Of a DNA stretch of 64,000 nucleotides, positions 16,982 to 34,069 are shown piece after piece. Under the pieces are notes generated by a model. That model was not told where the DNA came from, did not search any database, and worked only from the letters and a program-made list of their open reading frames with translations. Every line of letters begins with the position of its first letter. The first letter of the stretch is position 1. Source of the stretch: Sulfurospirillum sp. UCH001 (GTDB taxonomy: Bacteria; Campylobacterota; Campylobacteria; Campylobacterales; Sulfurospirillaceae). Location of the stretch: NCBI RefSeq assembly GCF_001548035.1, contig NZ_AP014723.1, forward strand, positions 2,542,001 to 2,606,000, in the 5' to 3' direction. The position numbers and the translations under genes were made by a program.

Positions 16982-17780
16982 AACCAAGATACCTTATGGC
17001 TCAACACAAAAACCCAACAACAGAGCACCGTATGCCAAAAAAGTTATCGCTATTAGCAGTGGCAAAGGAGGTGTTGGTAAAAGTACCGTAGCAGCCAACC
17101 TTGCTGTAGGGCTAGCGCAAATGGGTTTACAGGTAGGACTTTTAGATGCTGATATTTACGGACCGAGCATTCCAAGACTTTTAGGTGTCGAAACAGAAAA
17201 ATTGCGTTGGAATGATGACAATAAAATGATCCCCAGTGAGAATTTTGGTATTAAAGTGATGAGTGTAGGACTTACAACGCCCAAAAGCGATACCCCTTTG
17301 GTTTGGAGAAGTTCGGTAGCCGTAAGTGCTTTAATGCAATTTTTGGAAGATGTAGCATGGGGAGAGTTGGATGTTCTTATCATCGATATGCCTCCAGGAA
17401 CAGGCGATGTACAGCTCACAATGGCGCAAGAGCTTCCTTTGTGTGGCGCTGTTCTCGTCACCACACCGCAAATGCTCTCAACCGATGATGTGAGTCGTGC
17501 CATTGTGATGTTTCAAGACATCCATGTGCCTATTTTAGGGCTTGTTGAAAATATGAGCTATTTTATAGCACCCGATACAAAAAAACGTTACGATATTTTT
17601 GGAAGTGGGGGGGCTCAAAAACTCTGTTCTACTTACACTATCCCTCTTTTAGGACAAATCCCAATTAAAAGCGATATTTTAAACCTAAGCGATCAAGGCA
17701 AAATTGCTATAGCTTTGGGGGAATTTGAAACGAAAAAGATGTATGAGAGTATTGTGAGAAAGATAAGAGAGGTCATATGA
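16974..17780 (+). CDS. Mrp/NBP35-family P-loop ATPase lacking the CxxC motif
   Basis: A 268-residue protein. The deviant Walker A motif SSGKGGVGKST is near residue 28, LLDADIYGPSIPRLLG near 57, IDMPPGTGDVQL near 138, and ENMSYFIAPDTKKRYDIFG near 190. Mrp proteins (ApbC) carry iron-sulfur clusters to apoproteins through a CxxC in that last segment; here the pair is replaced (IAPDTKKRY). Variants without CxxC are known in other proteobacteria, in a form close to this one. I chose the ATG at 16974, which has AAAGGA just before it. The gene is followed by a perfect palindrome at its stop codon. A role in Fe-S supply for the nearby molybdoenzymes is plausible but not shown. Confidence 0.88.
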   Translation: MHKTKIPYGSTQKPNNRAPYAKKVIAISSGKGGVGKSTVAANLAVGLAQMGLQVGLLDADIYGPSIPRLLGVETEKLRWNDDNKMIPSENFGIKVMSVGLTTPKSDTPLVWRSSVAVSALMQFLEDVAWGELDVLIIDMPPGTGDVQLTMAQELPLCGAVLVTTPQMLSTDDVSRAIVMFQDIHVPILGLVENMSYFIAPDTKKRYDIFGSGGAQKLCSTYTIPLLGQIPIKSDILNLSDQGKIAIALGEFETKKMYESIVRKIREVI

Positions 17781-17788
17781 CCTCTCTT
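17765..17788. terminator. 24-bp perfect palindrome at the end of mrp
   Basis: A perfect 12 plus 12 palindrome spans the TGA of mrp and ends 11 bases before the stop of the opposing porin gene. As RNA it would form a long hairpin on either strand. There is no U-run, so it may be a bidirectional terminator of lower strength or a 3' stabiliser. Confidence 0.5.
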
Positions 17789-17799
17789 GGAAGATCAAA

Positions 17800-19299
17800 T
17801 TAGTATCTGTATCTTAAAGAAGCACGAACGTTTTGTGCTGTTTTAACCGCGCTTGGTGTGGTATCAACATCCATTGGTGTACCAGTCCAGCCAAAGAATG
17901 TATCACTACCTGTATAGTCATAATCTATATAGATGTAACTAAGTTGTGCTGTCAAGTTCTTTCCAGCAATTGGCAAGATGTAGTAAATTTCATAAGCATC
18001 ACCACGTGTTGCAAGTTTAGATCCTGCTAAAGTATCTTCACCATAGGTAAAGCTTCTCCAATATTTACTACCATGGTTGTATTCTAAACCAAGTCGTTGA
18101 CCTTTCATGATACCAGGAACTTGAACACCTGTATAAATAGATGAACCTGTTTCGCTATCCATTGAACCTAACATTCCAGGCATAGGTAATAAACTGCTAC
18201 CATACATACCAATAGGTTGATTTTTATTAGGATCTGTTTTGCTGAAAGCATAAGATAGGAAGAATATAGTATCATCTAAGAAATCATTGATCCCATCACC
18301 TATGCCATTAACTTGTAATGATAATGCACCACCTGTCATATCACCTACATCCATAAAGTTGAACATTGGTGCATAAACTGTTTTTGTTGGGTCCATAGGG
18401 TCCGTAGTATATGCGGCACGCATTCCAAATACGTTCATATCCATAAGATTTTTAGCCATAAAATAATTACCCATAATCTTATATTGTCCATTATCAAAGA
18501 ATTGAATAATTAAACCAGCTAAATCCATATTTGGATTATTACTGTCATTAACATATCCTGGATTAAAACCAGTACTACTCATAGCATAAGAGCCTGTTGT
18601 ATTAGAAAATCCTCTACCTAAACATAATTTTGCATAAAGACCTGAAATACCTGTAACTTTATCAAAATCAAATTTAAAGCTTGCACCATCAAATTCCATA
18701 TTGATATTATGACCAATTGGTGAAGCTGGATCTTCATTCCCTGCTCTTAGATTAGTTAAGAAACCATCAACTGATGGACGTCGGCCAAATGAAGCACTAT
18801 AATGAACATCACCCATATCACCTGTGTATAAGAAGTAAGCTTCTCTTAAACGAATAGTTGAATCATTTGGCTTTTGTGAATCATACCAATCAAAATTTTG
18901 AAAATAACTAGTACCACTCATATTTGTTTGACCAAATGCTTTATAAGCTGCTAAAGAACCCTTAAAGACTACGTTATCTAAAGGTTGCGCTCCCATACCG
19001 AGGATAAGTTTGTTTGTCCAAATACCATTATCTTGATCAGGAAGACCATTAATTTTATAATCAACAACATCATATGCTGTTCTAAAATCAACTGTCCATT
19101 TAATATTATCTCCTGCATCATGCGCTTTAATCTCAGAAACTTGAGCTTTCAGTGCATCTACGTTGAGTTTTGCTTGAGCATTTTTCAACTCAGCCATTTG
19201 CGCTTTAAGCGCTTCAATTTCCTGCTTTAATGAATCATCAGCTGCAAATGCTGATGATAAAGCTACTCCGACAAGTAGTGGTGCGATGATTTTTTTCAT
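17800..19299 (-). CDS. Outer membrane porin (DUF3373-like beta-barrel)
   Basis: A 499-residue precursor with signal peptide (SAFAADDS, cleavage near 19). A short coiled coil follows (KQEIEALKAQMAELKNAQAKL split near 25-60), then many amphipathic strands, and the protein ends in RYRY with a terminal aromatic, as Bam-assembled barrels do. The length and the N-terminal coiled coil fit the DUF3373 porins common in Sulfurospirillum and relatives. It likely allows passage of small ions or solutes across the outer membrane. The start is 40 bases after the stop of a duplicated 113-residue protein gene on the same strand, so the two may share a transcript. Confidence 0.75.
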   Translation of the reverse strand: MKKIIAPLLVGVALSSAFAADDSLKQEIEALKAQMAELKNAQAKLNVDALKAQVSEIKAHDAGDNIKWTVDFRTAYDVVDYKINGLPDQDNGIWTNKLILGMGAQPLDNVVFKGSLAAYKAFGQTNMSGTSYFQNFDWYDSQKPNDSTIRLREAYFLYTGDMGDVHYSASFGRRPSVDGFLTNLRAGNEDPASPIGHNINMEFDGASFKFDFDKVTGISGLYAKLCLGRGFSNTTGSYAMSSTGFNPGYVNDSNNPNMDLAGLIIQFFDNGQYKIMGNYFMAKNLMDMNVFGMRAAYTTDPMDPTKTVYAPMFNFMDVGDMTGGALSLQVNGIGDGINDFLDDTIFFLSYAFSKTDPNKNQPIGMYGSSLLPMPGMLGSMDSETGSSIYTGVQVPGIMKGQRLGLEYNHGSKYWRSFTYGEDTLAGSKLATRGDAYEIYYILPIAGKNLTAQLSYIYIDYDYTGSDTFFGWTGTPMDVDTTPSAVKTAQNVRASLRYRY

Positions 19300-19339
19300 C
19301 TTTTTTTTACCTTTTTTAAGTAAGAATTATTTAACACTA

Positions 19340-19678
19340 TTAGCAAGACGGAACGTTACCGCTATCGCTTGCAAACTCAACACAGAAATCTCTAATATCT
19401 GGCATAAATTTCTCAAATTTATCGCCTTTTAAAAATGCCTCTAACCCTGGATACTTTTTAGAGTACTCAGCAACAAATTTCTCTGCTTTTCCATCAAAAA
19501 GAGCTTTCCACTCCGCTTGAGTGTGTTGTGTTGCGAATTTCGCACCATTCATTCCTGAACCATCTTTCATGTATTTAAGATAGTACTTCTGCCCTTTTGC
19601 CGCATCTGCAAACGCAGATGTACTCATCATGCCTACCAATAAGAAAGCTGAAACAAGTAAACCAAAGACTTTTTTCAT
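19340..19678 (-). CDS. Secreted 113-residue protein, copy A
   Basis: A small precursor with a signal peptide (cleavage at SAFADA, near residue 25). The mature part contains AAKGQKYYLKYMKDGSGMNG near its start, then HTQAEWKALF, two helices and CVEFASDSGNVPSC at the C-terminus, which could form a disulfide. It looks like a cytochrome c-sized domain, but there is no CxxCH, so it cannot bind heme c in the usual way. It lies 40 bases upstream of the porin gene. Its protein sequence is identical to that of copy B at 19926-20264. I chose the second ATG, because GGAG is five bases before it (the open frame begins three bases earlier at 19681). Confidence 0.75.
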   Translation of the reverse strand: MKKVFGLLVSAFLLVGMMSTSAFADAAKGQKYYLKYMKDGSGMNGAKFATQHTQAEWKALFDGKAEKFVAEYSKKYPGLEAFLKGDKFEKFMPDIRDFCVEFASDSGNVPSC

Positions 19679-19925
19679 CATTTCTCCTTTTCAAATTTTA
19701 GATATAGAGTCATCATAACAAAAGTAAAATAAATTTTAATTTAAAAAATGGACTTTGAAGACAAATAAGTAAAATTTATTTTTACTTTTTAAGATTAATC
19801 TGAATTTTAAAGGTTCAAAACTGAATATTAGGGGTAATAATAGTAATTTTAATTTAACTTTTATAGGAACTTTTCAGTTAAAAGTCAATTTTAACTGAAA
19901 AGCCTTATTGTATTTTAGTAGATAA

Positions 19926-20264
19926 TTAGCAAGATGGAACGTTGCCGCTATCGCTTGCAAACTCAACACAGAAATCTCTAATATCTGGCATAAATTTCTC
20001 AAATTTATCGCCTTTTAAAAATGCCTCTAACCCTGGATACTTTTTAGAGTACTCAGCAACAAATTTCTCTGCTTTTCCATCAAAAAGAGCTTTCCACTCC
20101 GCTTGAGTGTGTTGTGTTGCGAATTTCGCACCATTCATTCCTGAACCATCTTTCATGTATTTAAGATAGTACTTCTGCCCTTTTGCCGCATCTGCAAACG
20201 CAGATGTACTCATCATGCCTACCAATAAGAAAGCTGAAACAAGTAAACCAAAGACTTTTTTCAT
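19926..20264 (-). CDS. Secreted 113-residue protein, copy B
   Basis: Encodes exactly the same protein as copy A. At the DNA level I see only two silent differences close to the 3' end; the similarity includes the ribosome site (TTTCTCCTTTT on the plus strand) and stops just outside the genes. The 244 bases between the copies are unrelated AT-rich sequence that should hold the promoter of copy A. Such identity means a very recent duplication or gene conversion. A role in high dosage of a periplasmic component is possible. The start chosen is the second ATG (open frame from 20267). Confidence 0.75.
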   Translation of the reverse strand: MKKVFGLLVSAFLLVGMMSTSAFADAAKGQKYYLKYMKDGSGMNGAKFATQHTQAEWKALFDGKAEKFVAEYSKKYPGLEAFLKGDKFEKFMPDIRDFCVEFASDSGNVPSC

Positions 20265-20267
20265 CAT

Positions 20268-20607
20268 TTCTCCTTTTAATTGAGTTTATGAAAACATACT
20301 AACGCAAAGAGACTAAAAGCTAATTGAAAAAATGAAACTTATAAAATGAATAATAATTATAATAAGAATGAATGATGGTGATAAAACGAATAGTATATTA
20401 ACTCTTCAGTCAATTATATCTCAACATCTAGAACAAGAGAAATATATGAGATTCGCGTATACGATATATACATATGAGATAATGATAAGAGTTTTGAGTA
20501 TATAGATAGAGAGCTGTAGATATGTAGAAACGATCTTTTAGCTTTTTTGCTGCTTGCGATATTATGAATAAGGGATTGAGAAAAGGGAAGGTTAAAGAAG
20601 AATCACG
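20268..20607. other. AT-rich spacer between copy B and the first 5S rRNA
   Basis: No gene is seen in about 340 bases. From 20403 on it belongs to the rrn repeat and is identical to 27559 onwards. It holds short imperfect inverted repeats (ATCTCA with TGAGAT near 20418-20452) that may end the rRNA transcript, and the promoter of copy B is expected near 20280-20400. Confidence 0.5.
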
Positions 20608-20726
20608 GAACTGGCAGCGACCTACGTTTCCATCTCAGTAAGAGAGAGTATTATCGGCGATGAAGAGCTTAGCTTCCTGGTTCGAAATGGGACAGGGCGT
20701 TTCCTCTTCTCTATAGCCACCAGAAT
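20608..20726 (-). rRNA. rrf: 5S ribosomal RNA, copy 1
   Basis: Read on the minus strand, it begins TTCTGGTGGCTATAGAG and ends near CGCTGCCAG, with the conserved CCCATTTCGAACCAGGAAGCTAAG core. The ends pair with each other to form helix I. The ends are estimated to within a few bases. Confidence 0.88.
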
Positions 20727-20861
20727 CGTGAATTAAATCTATTCGCATTATAAGCTAAATAGGCTTAATTCACCATTCTTTAGTGATTTTAGTATTGTCT
20801 GTCAACAAAGCGCTTTACACTTAATAAGGAAGTGAAATAGCATTATCATACGTTAATATAG

Positions 20862-23775
<2,914 letters not shown>

Positions 23776-23967
23776 ATTCTAATGCACATTTCACTCCCTT
23801 ATTAAATGTAAAACATCTAACAAGTTGTAAATTGTTTTTTTTGCGTTTTGTTGACTTTGACAATAATAAATTAAATAACTTTAGACTAAAAAAGTCTAAT
23901 ATCAACTCTTAAAATAAAGAACTGATATTAAACTTCTTCTCTCTTGTTTGACAATGTCCATAAAAAA

Positions 23968-24043
23968 TGGTGGAGAATAGCGGGATCGAACCGCTGACCT
24001 CCTGCGTGCAAAGCAGGCGCTCTCCCAGCTGAGCTAATTCCCC
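23968..24043 (-). tRNA. tRNA-Ala (anticodon TGC), copy 1
   Basis: 76 bases, GGGGAATTAGCTCAG at the 5' end, anticodon loop CTTTGCAC, TTCGATC in the T-loop, 3' CCA encoded. Located in the 16S-23S spacer. Confidence 0.97.
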
Positions 24044-24044
24044 A

Positions 24045-24121
24045 TGGTGGGCTTAAGAGGACTCGAACCTCTGACCTTACCCTTATCAGGGGTACGCTCT
24101 AACCACCTGAGCTATAAGCCC
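24045..24121 (-). tRNA. tRNA-Ile (anticodon GAT), copy 1
   Basis: 77 bases, 5' GGGCTTATAGCTCAG, anticodon loop CTGATAAG, TTCGAGT T-loop, encoded CCA. It lies one base from tRNA-Ala in the spacer, nearer to 16S. Confidence 0.97.
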
Positions 24122-24215
24122 CTCTATCTTTCATTCAATCTCTCAAAACTAAATAAGCTTCCCTAGCTTAGGCTCGCCAGAGACACCATTGTGAGATAGT
24201 GTCTCATATACTCTA

Positions 24216-25727
<1,512 letters not shown>

Positions 25728-25928
25728 TTTTATGAAGTGTTCTTCATTTGACTTATCTCTTTGTTTGCGAAGAGTTGATAATCTCTTACTTTATTTGCGT
25801 CCTGGCTAAGGTCGCTTATTTAGATTTCAAAGATTGAATTTGACATTGTTAAATTGTTAATGAACTTGAACGCAAATCCCCAACTTTGGGCCGTTCTCTT
25901 AAACCCCGTTCTCTCAAACGAGGACGAA

Positions 25929-25934
25929 ATTATA
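25929..25934 (-). promoter_or_regulatory. Probable -10 box of rrn copy 1
   Basis: TATAAT on the minus strand about 200 bases upstream of 16S, in the leader region. The same box occurs at 33085-33090 at exactly the 7,156-base offset although the flanking DNA has already diverged, which supports its function. The remaining spacer, 25935-26142, has no gene and is very AT-rich, and may hold upstream promoters. Confidence 0.55.
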
Positions 25935-26142
25935 TATTTAACCTCCTTAAATCTAGGTTAAATGAATGAAGAAAATAAATATAATTTCAAATCAATCAAG
26001 TTTTTATCTTTTATGAAATAAAACGCTCAAAAACAGTTCATAAAAAGGATAAAAATATATGGTTATACATCATTCATACTATTACAAAAGCACTATAAAT
26101 ACTTTTTTGCGAAATTAGATGCAGCATATCTATATATGAGAC

Positions 26143-26180
26143 TGATCTGTCAACACTTTATGATACACAGAAATAAATAT
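26143..26180 (+). repeat. Left copy of a perfect 38-bp inverted repeat
   Basis: This end of the IS, TGATCTGTCAACACTTTATG and 18 further bases, is repeated exactly in inverted orientation at 27432-27469, just outside the other end of the IS. Confidence 0.9.
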
Positions 26181-26182
26181 GT

Positions 26183-27052
26183 CTAGGCACTCATATCGTT
26201 TTGTAACAGTTTATTTTCAAAATCCACTGGTGACAAATAACCATTACTAGAGTGCAACCTCTGTCTATTATAAAACACTTCGATATATTCAAATATAGCT
26301 TGATTTGCTTGGCTCCTTGTTTCAAATTTCATATGGTGCGTAAGTTCTGTTTTTAAAGAATGAAAGAAACTCTCGGCAACAGCATTATCATAACAATTTC
26401 CCTTAGCACTCATACTTTGGACGATGCCATATTCTTTAAGCATGGCTTTATGGGCATCGGAAGCATATTGACTGCCACGATCGGTATGCCAGATGACACC
26501 CTGCGGAGGATTGCGTTTTTTAAGCGCCATAAAAAGCGCATCGTTGACAAGTGTTGCACTCATATGTGCATCCATAGACCAACCAATAACTCTTCTTGAA
26601 TATAAATCAATGACGACAGCTAAATAGAGCCATCCTTCTTGTGTCGGGATATAGGTTATATCACCTACATACATTTGATTAGGAACTGAGGCATAAAAAT
26701 CTTGTTGAATTCGATTAGGGGCAATAGCATAGGTATGATTGGAGTTGGTGGTAAGAACTCTAAAACGACGTTTATTGCGACAACTTAGCCCAAGTTTTTT
26801 CATAATCCTTGCAATACGTCTACGAGAGACGATCAATCCATAGAGTTGTTCAAGTCTCTTTTTCATTCGGCGTGTGCCGTACGTTTGATAAGTGCTAAGA
26901 AAAATATCTTGAATCATGGTGTTTAATACCATATCTTCTTGCCTCTCTATTCGAAGCCATCGATAATAACAGTTACGAGAAACCTCTAATAAATGGCACA
27001 TGTGCGCAATATTGAATTCATTACGATGCTCTTTAATCCAGGCGTACTTCAA
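26183..27052 (-). CDS. IS3-family transposase OrfB (DDE integrase part)
   Basis: 289 residues from a TTG codon. HTH_21-like start (EHRNEFNIAHMCHLLEVS), then the DDE core: GDITYIPT near 128 (first D), TDRGSQYAS near 190 (second D) and CYDNAVAESFFHSLK near 217 (E). The region carries the usual YNRQRLHSS near the C-terminus. It has no good start of its own: the frame is reached by -1 frameshifting from OrfA, so the true product is an OrfAB fusion. It is intact. Confidence 0.9.
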   Translation of the reverse strand: MKYAWIKEHRNEFNIAHMCHLLEVSRNCYYRWLRIERQEDMVLNTMIQDIFLSTYQTYGTRRMKKRLEQLYGLIVSRRRIARIMKKLGLSCRNKRRFRVLTTNSNHTYAIAPNRIQQDFYASVPNQMYVGDITYIPTQEGWLYLAVVIDLYSRRVIGWSMDAHMSATLVNDALFMALKKRNPPQGVIWHTDRGSQYASDAHKAMLKEYGIVQSMSAKGNCYDNAVAESFFHSLKTELTHHMKFETRSQANQAIFEYIEVFYNRQRLHSSNGYLSPVDFENKLLQNDMSA

Positions 27053-27363
27053 TGAGCTTCTTTCGCGAAGAACGCCGCTGCCTTTTTTAAAATATCTCTC
27101 TCTATCTTCAACTTTGAGTTCTCTTTACGCAGTCGTCGATTCTCCTCTTCAAGACTTTCTTTGGGTGAACTATTGGTAGTTCGGTTCGGTAATTCAGAAA
27201 TTAAGTGATGCTTTTTCCTATAGTCTCGTAGCCACGCATACAGTGTTTTATCACTCATCCCTAAATCTTGTGCTATTTGATAGGCTGATTTTTCACTATT
27301 GAGGGCTAATTGTATTGTTGAGTTTTTAAACTCTTGAGTATATTTCTGAGCTTTGTTGACCAT
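27049..27363 (-). CDS. IS3-family transposase OrfA (helix-turn-helix part)
   Basis: 104 residues. HTH pattern SAYQIAQDLGMSDKTLYAWLRDY at 26-48 (seen here in two pieces, YQIAQDLGMSDKTL and AWLRDY), then a leucine-zipper-like coiled coil LEEENRRLRKENSKLKIERD near 72-91. It recognises the IS ends and represses or assists transposition. Its stop overlaps OrfB by four bases. Confidence 0.88.
   Translation of the reverse strand: MVNKAQKYTQEFKNSTIQLALNSEKSAYQIAQDLGMSDKTLYAWLRDYRKKHHLISELPNRTTNSSPKESLEEENRRLRKENSKLKIERDILKKAAAFFAKEAH
27082..27088 (-). promoter_or_regulatory. -1 frameshift signal A AAA AAG
   Basis: The heptamer A AAA AAG occurs in the correct codon phase (TTA AAA AAG) near the end of orfA, 11 codons before its stop. 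It is followed by a GC-rich stretch (GCAGCGGCG). Slipping back one base enters the orfB frame with no stop codon before KYAWIKEHR, giving the OrfAB transposase. Confidence 0.8.
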
Positions 27364-27431
27364 ATTATCAATCCTTCCTTATTATGTAGAAATCTTATCA
27401 TTTCTGTGTCCTAATAAGTGTAGCCAGATCA

Positions 27432-27469
27432 ATATTTATTTCTGTGTATCATAAAGTGTTGACAGATCA
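27432..27469 (-). repeat. Extra copy of the IS end, inverted, next to the IS
   Basis: An exact inverted match to 26143-26180, abutting the element's own right inverted repeat. It is a solitary 38-bp end, probably the remnant of another IS copy. The 90 bases after it (27470-27558) show no gene. Confidence 0.85.
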
Positions 27470-27763
27470 ATGATCCTAACTCTATATAATGGAAACTAAA
27501 ATATATAGTTTCTCTCATAAGGTTGCTTATAAGTGTTTATTATTTCTTTAGAATATATTCTTCAGTCAATTATATCTCAACATCTAGAACAAGAGAAATA
27601 TATGAGATTCGCGTATACGATATATACATATGAGATAATGATAAGAGTTTTGAGTATATAGATAGAGAGCTGTAGATATGTAGAAACGATCTTTTAGCTT
27701 TTTTGCTGCTTGCGATATTATGAATAAGGGATTGAGAAAAGGGAAGGTTAAAGAAGAATCACG

Positions 27764-27882
27764 GAACTGGCAGCGACCTACGTTTCCATCTCAGTAAGAG
27801 AGAGTATTATCGGCGATGAAGAGCTTAGCTTCCTGGTTCGAAATGGGACAGGGCGTTTCCTCTTCTCTATAGCCACCAGAAT
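27764..27882 (-). rRNA. rrf: 5S ribosomal RNA, copy 2
   Basis: Identical to copy 1 shifted by 7,156 bases. Ends are estimated. Confidence 0.88.
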
Positions 27883-28017
27883 CGTGAATTAAATCTATTC
27901 GCATTATAAGCTAAATAGGCTTAATTCACCATTCTTTAGTGATTTTAGTATTGTCTGTCAACAAAGCGCTTTACACTTAATAAGGAAGTGAAATAGCATT
28001 ATCATACGTTAATATAG

Positions 28018-30931
<2,914 letters not shown>

Positions 30932-31123
30932 ATTCTAATGCACATTTCACTCCCTTATTAAATGTAAAACATCTAACAAGTTGTAAATTGTTTTTTTTGC
31001 GTTTTGTTGACTTTGACAATAATAAATTAAATAACTTTAGACTAAAAAAGTCTAATATCAACTCTTAAAATAAAGAACTGATATTAAACTTCTTCTCTCT
31101 TGTTTGACAATGTCCATAAAAAA

Positions 31124-31199
31124 TGGTGGAGAATAGCGGGATCGAACCGCTGACCTCCTGCGTGCAAAGCAGGCGCTCTCCCAGCTGAGCTAATTCCCC
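31124..31199 (-). tRNA. tRNA-Ala (anticodon TGC), copy 2
   Basis: Same 76 bases as copy 1, CCA encoded, in the spacer of the second operon. Confidence 0.97.
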
Positions 31200-31200
31200 A

Positions 31201-31277
31201 TGGTGGGCTTAAGAGGACTCGAACCTCTGACCTTACCCTTATCAGGGGTACGCTCTAACCACCTGAGCTATAAGCCC
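31201..31277 (-). tRNA. tRNA-Ile (anticodon GAT), copy 2
   Basis: Same 77 bases as copy 1, CCA encoded, adjacent to tRNA-Ala. Confidence 0.97.
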
Positions 31278-31371
31278 CTCTATCTTTCATTCAATCTCTC
31301 AAAACTAAATAAGCTTCCCTAGCTTAGGCTCGCCAGAGACACCATTGTGAGATAGTGTCTCATATACTCTA

Positions 31372-32883
<1,512 letters not shown>

Positions 32884-33084
32884 TTTTATGAAGTGTTCTT
32901 CATTTGACTTATCTCTTTGTTTGCGAAGAGTTGATAATCTCTTACTTTATTTGCGTCCTGGCTAAGGTCGCTTATTTAGATTTCAAAGATTGAATTTGAC
33001 ATTGTTAAATTGTTAATGAACTTGAACGCAAATCCCCAACTTTGGGCCGTTCTCTTAAACCCCGTTCTCTCAAATGGGAGGAGA

Positions 33085-33090
33085 ATTATA
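33085..33090 (-). promoter_or_regulatory. Probable -10 box of rrn copy 2
   Basis: TATAAT on the minus strand in ATATATAATTC, conserved in position with copy 1. Upstream of it the two operons differ. The spacer 33091-33282 between this box and the next gene has no gene; it must also hold the promoter of the divergent BI-1 gene. Confidence 0.55.
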
Positions 33091-33282
33091 TATCCTCATT
33101 CCTTATAAAAAGGTTAAACGAGAAGATAATTTGAATAGTTTTTTTATTTCTCTCAATATGATTAATTTTTTGTTTACTCTCTTTCCATATAATAGATCTC
33201 TCAAAAATTGCATTCTTTCTTTCGAATTTGATAGAATGCATTTTGATTAACTCGGTTATTAAATATATAAAAGGAGAATAAC

Positions 33283-33990
33283 ATGGGACTGTATGACAGA
33301 AATTACATACAACAACACTCACATGAGAGTGCCTATGAGCATGCTGGGATCAATGAGAGTTCATTAGGACTTTTCATTAAACAGACCTATCAACTGTTTG
33401 CAGCCTCACTGCTTGCTGCAAGTGCTGGCGCATATGTAGGAATTGGTATGGCAAAAGCCATTACTTCTTGGTACTGGGGACTCGTCATTTTAGAGTTTGT
33501 CTTTTTATTTGGACTATATGCATTCAAAAGAAAAGCCGGTATCAACATGATACTTCTTTTTGGATTTACATTTGTGAGTGGACTAACCATCGTGCCCCTA
33601 CTTTCACATACGTTAGGCATGCCTGGAGGCGCTAGTATTGTTGCGAATGCATTTATTTTGACAACAGTAGCTTTTGGCGGACTTTCAGTCTTTGCAATGA
33701 ATACAAAAAGAGATTTTTCTGCAATGGGTAAAATGCTCTTTATCACATTAATTGTCATCGTGGTTGCTGGAATTATTAACATCTTTTTCCACAGCCCAAT
33801 TCTTCAATTAGCCATTGCAGGTATCAGCTCTATTTTATTTAGCGCTTTTATTCTTTACGATACACAAAACATCATTAGAGGTGCTTATGAAACACCAATA
33901 GAGGGTGCTATTGCTCTTTATTTAGACTTTTTAAATCTCTTTATCTCATTGCTTCAAATTCTTGGAATTTTTGGCTCACGCGACGAATAA
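33283..33990 (+). CDS. Bax inhibitor-1/YccA-family membrane protein
   Basis: A 235-residue membrane protein with seven hydrophobic helices. A short hydrophilic N-terminus (to about 30) precedes the first helix. LFIKQTYQLFAASL at 31-44, GLTIVPLLSH near 100 and the ending LYLDFLNLFISLLQILG are typical of the BI-1 (TMBIM) family, in which an Asp in LYLDFLNLF is conserved. Family members act as pH-sensitive leak channels or interact with FtsH; its role here is not known. AAAGGAG precedes the ATG. A strong terminator follows. Confidence 0.9.
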   Translation: MGLYDRNYIQQHSHESAYEHAGINESSLGLFIKQTYQLFAASLLAASAGAYVGIGMAKAITSWYWGLVILEFVFLFGLYAFKRKAGINMILLFGFTFVSGLTIVPLLSHTLGMPGGASIVANAFILTTVAFGGLSVFAMNTKRDFSAMGKMLFITLIVIVVAGIINIFFHSPILQLAIAGISSILFSAFILYDTQNIIRGAYETPIEGAIALYLDFLNLFISLLQILGIFGSRDE

Positions 33991-34005
33991 GCTTTCAAAC
34001 AAGCA

Positions 34006-34048
34006 TAAAAAAAGGGGCGGAGGATTTTCATCCTCTCGCCCCTTTTTT
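34006..34048 (+). terminator. Rho-independent terminator after the BI-1 gene
   Basis: A-run, GC-rich stem GGGGCGGAGGAT with ATCCTCTCGCCCC (one mismatch or bulge), then a T-run. It works in both orientations and also ends the opposing triple-rhodanese operon at 34070. Confidence 0.88.
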
Positions 34049-34069
34049 GCATTTTATCGATAAAGTGAA

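Larger units (their letters stand above)
26143..27431 (-). mobile_element. IS3-family insertion sequence (about 1.29 kb)
   Basis: The element has orfA and orfB on the minus strand with a -1 frameshift signal. Its ends are imperfect inverted repeats of about 32 bases: TGATCTGTCAACACTTTATG inward from 26143, and on the minus strand TGATCTGGCTACACTTATTA inward from 27431, both reaching ACACAGAAAT. The flanking triplets (GAC left, ATA right) do not match, so I see no target duplication. It lies between the two rRNA operons. Both reading frames are intact, so it may be active. Confidence 0.9.

Noticed and set aside
26143-27469. An IS circle junction
   Set aside because: In a circle the right end would be joined head to tail to the left end. 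The extra 38-bp copy has the opposite orientation.
33086-33322. A 78-codon minus-strand open frame in the rrn leader region
   Set aside because: AT-rich sequence upstream of rrn copy 2, overlapping the BI-1 start and a likely promoter; no ribosome site.
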